From assembly GCA_002179805.1 (NCBI GenBank), contig NAVB01001246.1, forward strand, positions 1 to 16,629: 16,629 bases of DNA. The letters are read 5' to 3'. Position 1 is the stretch's first letter. The number at the start of each line of letters is the position of its first letter. Source of the DNA: Acanthamoeba lenticulata (lineage: Eukaryota; Discosea; Longamoebia; Acanthamoebidae). The position numbers and the translations under genes are program-made. The notes below the pieces were generated by a model. That model had not been told where the DNA came from and did not search any database. It worked only from the letters and a program-made list of their open reading frames with translations. Positions 9,912 through 16,629 of this stretch are shown here, piece by piece.

Positions 9912-11066
9912 TTAGCCGCGGTCATAGACCACATACAAGCATTGGAATCGGTGGGCCATTGACTGACGGGCCTTCTTCAGGCTCAGCCGATAGTCCAGCA
10001 ACTTCGGCCAGTTCTTTTCCCAGTATTCATCTGGCTGGTAGGTCTTTGGCATCATCCCCAGCTTGCAGTCCTTGCACTCCAAGTTGTATCGTCTTCTGTC
10101 TTTTGATCTGTTTTGCATCAGCCACAATCCCTTAATGAATGATTGAATGGCTTGCACAAGAACGTACGCATGTGGATGTGTGCAGGCTAGCCAGGCGGGG
10201 ATGTGCATTTGCAAGTGGTTGAGTCTGGCCTCTCCATCCCTCTTTTTCTCCAGTTCCAACACGTATGGCAGCACTTGGCAAATGAAGTTGGAGAGCTTGG
10301 CCTGATTCCTTCGCTGTTCCTCTTCCCTTATTCTGTCCCTTCTTGCCACTCCCTGCACACACTCAAAGGGATGAGTCGCCACTGTGATACCGATCGGTCT
10401 ACAACTGTGCGCGTACCTTGGCGGAGATGACAAGATTGCGATAAAGGACTTGGTAGTCGATGAGCCGTGTTTGGCGACGCTTGGCACCCTTGCCTGTGCG
10501 GGTCTCACTTTGCTTCCAGTCAAAGTCCCGTTCCACCAGCACGCGCCACAGCCGTCCCTCGGCGTCGATCACAGCTCGCCATCTCTGGCACACCTGGCCA
10601 AGATCGTTATGATGAGCTGGTTTGAAGTCCTAGTGGAAATCCCCTTGCGTACCAGTCGTAACTGGGCAAGTTGTGCAGCGTCGCCCACTTGTTGGAATAT
10701 GTAGTACCACACAAAGTCATCCACCTCAGGAAGTTCGTGCTGGACTTTGGCCTCGACTTCTGTTTCATCTGGTCTCCCTTGGTCCTTTTTGTTTTCCAAT
10801 CTGCTCTTCCTTCCCTTCTCCTTCTTCTTCTTGTTTGTCATTCTTGTACCTACCGACAACCGTTTGGGAAGGACGTGGGGCTGCAGACGTATGACGTCCT
10901 GGCAGGCTTCCTCTTCGACTCCCTCGTCGTCGTCAGCGCCCTCCCGAGCCAGTGCAGCGAAGCCATTGCGCAGCCGAGGTGGCGGTGTCCGTGCTCTTCC
11001 CTTAGGAGGCCGAGGTTCAACTCTACTTGTACTGTCGGTCACGTCAACACTGGTTGCTGCCATCAT
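9912..11066 (-). CDS. F-box protein with unknown C-terminal domain
   Basis: Preferred model: complement of 9912-10107, 10168-10352, 10417-10593, 10653-10759 and 10850-11066; 293 residues. F-box proteins bind Skp1 in SCF ubiquitin ligases and select substrates through the rest of the chain. The F-box runs from HELPEVDDFVWYYIFQQVGD to AQLAQLRL, then joins VCQRWRAVIDAEGRLWRVL across an intron; the LRLVCQRWR junction is classic. The N-terminal 70 residues are Pro/Arg/acidic and look disordered. The C-terminal half is basic and helical (RRDRIREEEQRRNQAK) and ends with a Trp/Lys-rich region; CKDC at its middle could bind metal. I recognise no substrate-binding repeat. Two introns (10849-10760, 90 bp, and 10167-10108, 60 bp) are stop-free multiples of three and so are less certain; if retained, they add a Lys-rich stretch and 20 residues respectively. 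Of the two ATGs at 11066 and 11063, either could be the start. Confidence 0.8.
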
Positions 11067-11226
11067 CGTGTGAGGTTTGTTGAGAAAAGTTGCAGCGGTA
11101 GGGGCACCATTTGGGTACCGCCAATTCGCTGACTGAATTTTTGTGTTTGCGAAAATCCACACAAGACAATTTGTCGACAACATAACAATTTGTAAAATGC
11201 TAATAAATTTCCACTTCTATCAAACA

Positions 11227-11298
11227 GGGTCCGTGGCCTAATAGAAAGGCGCTTGACTTCGGATCAAGAGATTCGGGGTTCAAGTCCCCGCGGGCTCA
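11227..11298 (+). tRNA. tRNA-Arg, anticodon TCG
   Basis: A 72-nt intronless cloverleaf. The acceptor stem GGGTCCG pairs with CGGGCTC (including G-U pairs) and the discriminator is A. The D stem is GCC/GGC. The anticodon stem CTTGA/TCAAG closes the loop CTTCGGA, giving TCG at 34-36. The T arm is CGGGG-TTCAAGT-CCCCG, whose first part forms the B box. It closely resembles animal tRNA-Arg(TCG) and reads CGA (and CGG by wobble). It lies 160 bp upstream of the oppositely oriented F-box gene start. Confidence 0.97.
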
Positions 11299-11302
11299 AA
11301 CC

Positions 11303-11307
11303 TTTTT
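11303..11307 (+). terminator. RNA polymerase III terminator of tRNA-Arg(TCG)
   Basis: A run of five T residues begins four bases after the discriminator base. Confidence 0.8.
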
Positions 11308-11475
11308 GCCCTTCCTGTGCGCAAGTTGGCATAAATACAACATTAACTTTATTCATTATTAACCTTGTATATTTATATATCCAATTGTTCTTATATTTTG
11401 GATTTTTTTTGTTTATCAAAGTTCAAAAAACTGACAATCACCAATCCTTGGGCAATTGGGCCAGAAGTGAACAAG

Positions 11476-12647
11476 CTACAAGGCTAGCGTGAGTGACACG
11501 CCGTAGTGGTCCGACACGAGACCTTGTTGTGTTGTGCCAGCCAAACTCACCGCGGGCCACTTCTCGATCCGAAGCGAGCCGCGCTCAACCTCGACGTTGT
11601 TGGAAAGAAAGAGGTGGTCCAGGCACACGTCCCACCGGTCGTGCGTCACCGGATACGAGTCATCCTCCTCCAGGCGGACGCCCTCGCGGTCCATCGCGCT
11701 CTCGAGCGGCGCCAGGATGCGCCGCGCGGCGTCCCACGCCCCGGCCTGGTGGCGGCTGTCGATGTTGAGGTCGCCGCCCAGCACGATCCGCGCGCCCTCG
11801 TCGGCCTCGAGCTCCTGCAAGAACGCTCGCCCCCAAACGTACAGGCGCAACAGGTGAGTGTTGGCGATCTCGACGTCGTCGAGGCGGCGTGAAGAGGCCT
11901 CTCGCACCGGGAGGACGAGCTCGTCCATAATCTGCTGCAGCTGGGCGAGGCGCACGTCGAGGCTGTGCGCGTCGAGGTGGGCTGTGACCACGATCAGCGG
12001 CTTGCCGTCAGTCGACTGCTCCATGTTCAGCTTGACCAAGAGGGCGCCCTTGAGCGACACCATCTCCTGCATCGAGTCGTCTTCTTTGATCAACAAATGC
12101 GACTTCATCATCAACATCAACAACAAAAAGAGTTGTGCGTACAGCGCGACTACGCGAGCGGAAGAAGATGGTCTTGGCCGAGGCGATGGGCGACTTGCTG
12201 AGGACCATGAGGCCCGTGTCCTGCTGGAACCAGGAGGGCGGGTCATGGCTGGCCTGGTGGTGGTGCTGCGGCGACGTCGCGCGGGCGATGAAGTCGCGCC
12301 AGCCGCCGCCCGTCGATGCGCCAAACGGGAGGTGAAACTTGAAGAGTTCCTGCAGCAGCACCACGTCGTAGGCCCCCACTTGGGCCACGAGCCCTGCAGG
12401 ACGAGAAAGAGAAAGTCTCAGTAGCATGTTGAAGAAGTAGCATACTGAATATGCAACCAGCATGACGTAGAAGAGGACCTTGGACGCGAGCTTCGCGGTT
12501 GGGGAAGGAGTGGTGCACAAAGTGGTGGATGTTCATATTTTGCGTGACCAGACGGACGAGGTGAGGCCTCGCCTCTTCCTGCCCTTCGTCCCCGCCGTGC
12601 AGGACGGCCTCTTCTGTCGTGGGCGTTGAGCCCGACACGTCCTCCAT
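11476..12647 (-). CDS. Endonuclease/exonuclease/phosphatase (EEP) superfamily protein, possibly neutral-sphingomyelinase-like
   Basis: Model: complement of 11476-12066, 12143-12393 and 12479-12647; 336 residues. EEP enzymes cut phosphodiester or phosphomonoester bonds with Mg2+ (DNase I, APE1, neutral sphingomyelinase, CCR4, inositol phosphatases). Motifs in order: VRLVTQNMNI with Asn37, DVVLLQE with Glu72 (metal ligand), TGLMVLSKSPI, KGALLVKL, VTAHLDAH with His170, GGDLNID with Asp239 and Asn241, LDHLFLS, and VSDHYGV with the catalytic Asp326-His327. All core residues are present, so it should be active. The pattern GLMVLSKSPI plus KGALLVKL is closest to bacterial and eukaryotic neutral sphingomyelinases, but the substrate is not proven; there is no membrane segment or signal peptide in this model. 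The second intron could instead be 12153-12084, changing about ten residues before EMVSLKG. The start is 76 bp from the divergent F-box/GRDP gene. Confidence 0.85.
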
Positions 12648-12723
12648 CGCTCACTGAAAAGAAAACAAAAAAAAAACAATTCAATTTAAAAAAAAAACAA
12701 GCTCAAGCACCAGCAAGCTCACC
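12648..12723. promoter_or_regulatory. 76-bp divergent (bidirectional) promoter region
   Basis: Only 76 bp lie between the ATG of the minus-strand EEP gene and the ATG of the plus-strand F-box/GRDP gene. The gap contains two A-rich runs (about 12657-12676 and 12687-12700), the usual nucleosome-excluding composition of compact promoters. Both 5' UTRs and core promoters must fit here or overlap the coding sequences. Confidence 0.6.
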
Positions 12724-13844
12724 ATGGAGAAAGGATGGAAATCTTGGCTTCTAGGCGGCCACAAGAAAGGCGACGACGAGCCAGAAGACCGCCACATGCT
12801 TTCAGTGGGTTTGCCGACGAACCTGGACGGCCAGCCGCTTCCCTCGACGGTACCCGAGAAAGAGATTATGGCCCAGTACCCGCCAGTTCGCTGCCTTCGC
12901 GACCTGTCTCCTCCGCAGGAGCTCAACAACTTCGTCACCCACCCTCTGCCCCTCCCTCGCGAGGTACTGTGGACCTTCCCTTCCCCCTTGCCTTCTCTTG
13001 AGGCTCTGCGGCCTTCTCTGTGTCCTCATCGAGCGTGCATCTTTCGATGGGCCCAAACATACGCCAGTTGGCGCCACTGGTCTTCTGCTTTCTGAGCCCC
13101 AAGGACCTGGTCTCGGCCGGTTCAACCTGTCGCCTCTGGTACACCCTGACCTCAGGTGACCAACTGTACGACAGCCCTTCCTTTTTTATCAATTAAAACA
13201 AACTTTTATTTTATTTTATTTTATTTTATTTTATTTTATTTTATTTTATTTTATTTATGTTGTGTTATGCAGGTGGCAGAGGTTCGTGGAGAAGAGCGCG
13301 GGACGGACGGAGAGCCACACGTTCAAGGAGCTCTTCCTTGACCTCCAGCTGGAGAACAAGAGGCGCGCCATTCGTCGCCAGAACGCTTTTCAGCGCCAGA
13401 AAGCCTGGTACGTCACCCTCCTTGAAAAATAAATAAATAAATATTTATTTATTTATTTATTGATTTCGAATTTCATATGAAAACAAAAACCAAAACCAGG
13501 CGATGCTATGCGGCTTGTGGAATGCGTCGCGCGCCCCAGAGCCTTGCGCCGAGACCCAAGGTCGAGCCCATGGGCTTCGAGCCCAGCCCTGCCTGGCCGG
13601 TAGCCGCTGCCTCTCCACTTTGGCGCGCATGAGAGGGACAATCAATGATTGTTGACTTTTTGTTGTCCTCCCTCCGGGCCAGGTTCACCCGAACTCGTCC
13701 AACGAGCTCACCATCAAGCTTGGCTTTGACCTCATCGAGTCGGCCAAGGAACTGGTCAGCTTCATCCGCAACGAGTGCGAAGGTGACGTCTTCAAGGATC
13801 CCGGTACGGCCTTCTCTAATAACTGTTATCTCAAATGCACTTTT

Positions 13845-13891
<47 letters not shown>

Positions 13892-15458
13892 TTTGTCTGT
13901 AATATTCTCTTTTGAGCTCAATTTGCTACAAACTATAAACTATATAAAATGCTGTAGATTTCTTGGAGTGGGCGCTGTGGCGCTACACGCGGTTCATGCA
14001 GCTCAAGGCCGAGCACCCGAGGCGCTTCCTCGTGCCCACCACGGAGATCGAATTCGTGTGGCAGAGCCACCTCCTCAGGTCCCGCCTCCTCCTTCCGCGT
14101 CAGGCCTGTGTGTGTAGCGTCTGTTTTCTTACAGACAGGCGCGCGCTGTGCAGGCCCGAGGACTATGCGCGCGATGTGAAGCACGTATGGCGCGTGGAGG
14201 GCGACGACGTGATGGACCACCGGCTCCTGGGCTCCGAGGCCGACTACCTCGTCTTTGACGAGGCCCTCCGCGAAACGGCCCAGCTCTGGCAGCGCTCCTA
14301 TGGTTCGTCCCCATAATATCTTTTTTTTTGCATGCTTTTGATATCTTTTTTGCATGCTTTTAATATTTTACGTTTTATTTTCCAATGTATGTATATATTA
14401 AATTTTGGTCTCTTTTTTGGTTCAGGTGAGGAGTACTGCAAGATTCCAGATGAACTGGTCCGTGAGAAGATGCCCGTCTTCCGTGATCATGCGTTGAGCT
14501 GCACCATCCAAGAGGAAGGCACCAAGAAGCTCTGGTTTGAGATGGTGTTGTACATGGACAAGGCTGTCCCTGCTGGATGGACCACTCCACCTACTGGCTG
14601 GACCTCTCCCATCAGGTTCGTAACAAATTGTTTCGTATAAATGAAACCATTCTTCATCTTTTTTGGTTTTAGTTTCAATATTATATTAAAATTAAAAATT
14701 AATGTTATGTGTGATGGCAGCCTGAAGGTGGAGGACCTGATCAAGGACAGCAAATGGTTTGACTACTTTGTCAAGGAAAATGGCAGCTCCTATGGGTTTT
14801 ACCCGGAGAAGGGCTGGTACAACCTCGCGGCCAAGGCCTATGAACGCTTCCTGTACGTTGGCCTTCATCTCTTTTTTTTCTTTTTTTTTCTTTTTTTTGT
14901 ATTTTGCATTTCGTTTGCCTTTTTCACACGCGCGGTTTGGGGGATGGGGCGTCATCAATCAGCTACTTTTGCTACATGGACGCCAGCGATGAGCTGGCCC
15001 ATCCAACCTACGCCATCGACTTGATGTGGCACACCCACATGCTCCATCCCAAACTCTACAGGTTGCCCCCCCCCCGCCCATAACCTCTGGCTCCCACGCG
15101 TAGTCATCTTCTTCCTTTATCACCTCATGAGGATGATGTACTCATCCACCACCAACAACAACAACTACAACATGCCCACAAACAGGGAGGACATGGTGAG
15201 GCTGACGGGCCGCATGGTGGAGCACTTGCCCTGGCCGGAGCACTATGAAGAGGCCAACTTCACGCGGACCAATGATGTGTGGCAGCGCGAGTTCGGGATC
15301 CCCATCCAGGAGGTGCGCGCAAACGCAACACACACACATTGTTCCTCCATGAATGGAGTAACTCATCGACCTATCAATCGATCGATCGATTTATCATCAA
15401 ACCACTACTACAGGAAACGCGCAAGGGGCCCTGGAGGGAAGAATTCTTCTCAGCCTGA
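12724..15458 (+). CDS. F-box protein with C-terminal GRDP (DUF1399) domain
   Basis: Model: exons 12724-12963, 13068-13165, 13273-13407, 13500-13599, 13683-13803, 13958-14078, 14154-14302, 14426-14615, 14721-14852, 14963-15061, 15186-15312 and 15414-15458; 518 residues, all phases closing. The F-box spans about residues 76-120: LPRELAPLVFCFLSPKDLVS then CRLWYTLTSGDQLWQRFVEK. The following stretch (about 121-231) is charged. From residue 232 the chain resembles glycine-rich-domain-containing proteins (PF07173): FLEWALWRYTRFM, IEFVWQSHLLRPEDY (262-276), and IDLMWHTHMLHPKLY (447-461), matching the WHTHQLHP repeats of plant GRDPs, whose biochemical role is poorly known. The glycine-rich tail of plant GRDPs is absent; the protein ends at EETRKGPWREEFFSA. 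The start has an ACCATGG context. AT-rich microsatellites fill three of its eleven introns. The F-box suggests a Skp1-Cullin substrate receptor with the GRDP part as the recognition module (inference). Confidence 0.9.
13204..13253 (+). repeat. Microsatellite (TTTTA)10 in intron 2 of the F-box/GRDP gene
   Basis: Ten perfect tandem copies of TTTTA lie in the 107-bp intron 13166-13272, just upstream of the acceptor, where they may serve as an extended pyrimidine-rich tract. Confidence 0.95.
13427..13458. repeat. Perfect 16+16-bp palindrome of AAAT/ATTT units in intron 3
   Basis: A run of AAAT units is followed at once by a run of ATTT units, forming an inverted repeat with no spacer centred between 13442 and 13443. 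In RNA it could form an all A-U hairpin inside the intron 13408-13499. Confidence 0.85.
13847..13894 (+). repeat. Microsatellite (ATTT)12 in intron 5 of the F-box/GRDP gene
   Basis: Twelve tandem ATTT copies in the 154-bp intron 13804-13957. Likely length-variable. Confidence 0.95.
14315..14362 (+). repeat. Imperfect tandem duplication in intron 7
   Basis: Two copies of an ATATC-T(n)-GCATGCTTTT unit, differing mainly in T-run length (about nine versus six), lie in the intron 14303-14425. A recent slippage duplication is likely. Confidence 0.75.
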
Positions 15459-15660
15459 CTTTGACCTTTACATGTAAACGACCACGAAGAGGAACGCGGC
15501 GGCACGAAAAAAAACAATAATGGGAAGTACTGTGGCAGGAAACACCCTTCTGATCGTTTACTACCTGCTGCCCTAACTTGCATGCTTCCCCGTCTAATCA
15601 GCCTTATTTTTTATTATAATTTTTGTGTTTTTGGTTACAACAAAAACTTGGATTACCAAA

Positions 15661-16629
15661 ATGGCGCTTGTGGGCGATGTACTGCCTGACGAGCTTCTCC
15701 TGAGCGTCGCACTTCATGTCGTAGGCCCGCCTCACACCCGTACGGCCCGTACCGCACTGCGCCGGGTTTCGGTGGAAATTAATCAAAAGTTCATCAATCA
15801 TTGATGCACTGGCTGGGGTGAGGTGCTGCAGTTGGGTGGGGCTCTGCGTTGGCCTCCATGAGCCGTGTCTGCCGCCAGTGGCATCGAGTCACGCACGACG
15901 ACCTCCTCTGGCGCCGCCTCCACGTAGCCCTGTTTGGGCCTTCCAGCAAACGCCCAACATCTCTGCTACTCGACCTGCCTGCCGAGTCGTGGCCCCCCAA
16001 CCGCAACAGCCAGAAGTTCTATCAACGGCTCGAGCGCACCGTGCGTGTAGTGCGGGTGAAGACCCGTTCGCACGAGCTGGCGCGGGTCTTCTACAACCAA
16101 GACGAGAGCATTGTGACCTGGCGCGAGGCCTTCCGCCTCAAGGCCACACAAGTCGGCTGCCTTTTGCGTCTTCTGCGCCACCTTTGCCACAACAAAGGCC
16201 AAGATGTGGAAGAGGAAGACATGAAAGAAGATGAAAATGAGGAAGAGGATGAAAAGGATGTAGAGGAAGCAAGAGCCCTGACTCGCGCGTTTGACCAAGC
16301 AATTCTGCTGGACTGCAGGCCGCTGGTCGAGCAGCTCATGCGTCGCCTTAAGCAGCGTCCCGACAAGAAGAAGGACGAAGCAGAAGCCACGGCCGAAGCC
16401 GAGGACGAAGCTCTTCAAGCGCCCCGACCAAGCACGGCGGCGAAAGGGCTGCTGAAACGGCGCCTCTCCAAGAGGTCAGGGTTGGGGAAAACCATGCTCC
16501 TGGCCACGCTGGCCGACTGGCCCGGCCTCGTGCAGGTGAGCGACCCCTCCCCCCCCCCGCAGCCTCATGAGCAAAGAGGAATGCCATAGCGATGGTTCTG
16601 CACGCGCAGGAGTGCGTCGAGCGCGGAGG
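15661..16629 (+). CDS. F-box protein, 5' part, cut by the right edge
   Basis: Model: exons 15661-15739, 15832-16535 and 16610-16629 (continuing past the window). The F-box is split by a 92-bp intron: VLPDELLLSVALHV before it, and ALASMSRVCRQWHRVTHDDL with LLWRRLHVALFG after it. An alternative donor at 15749 keeps the same phase. The middle holds a strongly acidic tract (about residues 150-173, rich in Glu/Asp/Lys) and a second charged Ala/Glu/Lys stretch, probably disordered linkers. The last visible part, LLATLADWPGLVQECVERG, could be the first helix pair of an ankyrin-type repeat, a common partner of F-boxes in free-living amoebae, but too little is present to be sure. It lies 202 bp behind the F-box/GRDP gene, on the same strand. 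Confidence 0.8.

Noticed and set aside
15065..15075. C homopolymer near 15065 and another near 16549
   Set aside because: Both lie in introns, next to splice donors. They are likely simple slippage tracts and possible sequencing-length errors, with no effect on the exon models.
15414..15477. Alternative last-exon frame of the F-box/GRDP gene ending at 15477
   Set aside because: The preceding exon ends in phase 0 at 15312, so the acceptor at 15413 leads into the frame that stops at 15458. The other frame would need a different junction.

Overview
This window is nuclear DNA from a protist with compact, intron-rich genes. The coding exons are GC-rich, introns are mostly 60-110 bp, and AT-rich low-complexity DNA (poly-A, TTTTA and ATTT repeats) is confined to introns and intergenic gaps. 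The gene content (calcium-uniporter regulator, several F-box proteins, a GRDP/DUF1399 protein, a GT61 glycosyltransferase) and the architecture fit a free-living amoeba of the Acanthamoeba type. That assignment is inference from style, not from a database match.

Layout, left to right: (1) minus strand, 1-771, the 5' part of an ABHD1/2/3-type alpha/beta hydrolase, cut by the window edge. (2) plus strand, 1238-3136, a ten-exon mitochondrial calcium uptake protein (MICU). (3) minus strand, 3276-3347, tRNA-Arg(ACG). (4) plus strand, 3580-5366, a secreted LamG-like protein with cysteine-rich CGVCGGDG repeats. (5) minus strand, 5762-6655, an Mpv17/PMP22 membrane protein. (6) plus strand, 7257-9777, a type II membrane GT61 (DUF563) glycosyltransferase with ten exons. 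(7) minus strand, 9912-11066, an F-box protein. (8) plus strand, 11227-11298, tRNA-Arg(TCG). (9) minus strand, 11476-12647, an endonuclease/exonuclease/phosphatase (EEP) superfamily protein. (10) plus strand, 12724-15458, a twelve-exon F-box plus GRDP (DUF1399) protein. (11) plus strand, 15661 to the right edge, the start of another F-box protein.

There is no operon logic. Neighbouring genes serve different compartments: MICU and perhaps the Mpv17 protein in mitochondria or peroxisomes, the LamG protein and GT61 enzyme in the secretory pathway, and the F-box proteins in ubiquitin ligases. Exon models were built by eye from reading-frame continuity, GT/AG sites and family resemblance; every listed model closes in frame. 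The points most worth a second look are a shared GTNCG form of the 5' splice site, an extra canonical EF-hand in MICU, an F-box fused to a GRDP domain, a probable GC-AG intron, a 76-bp divergent promoter, and several stop-free introns whose length is a multiple of three. I see no mobile element, CRISPR array or virus-derived gene, and no new multi-gene system.
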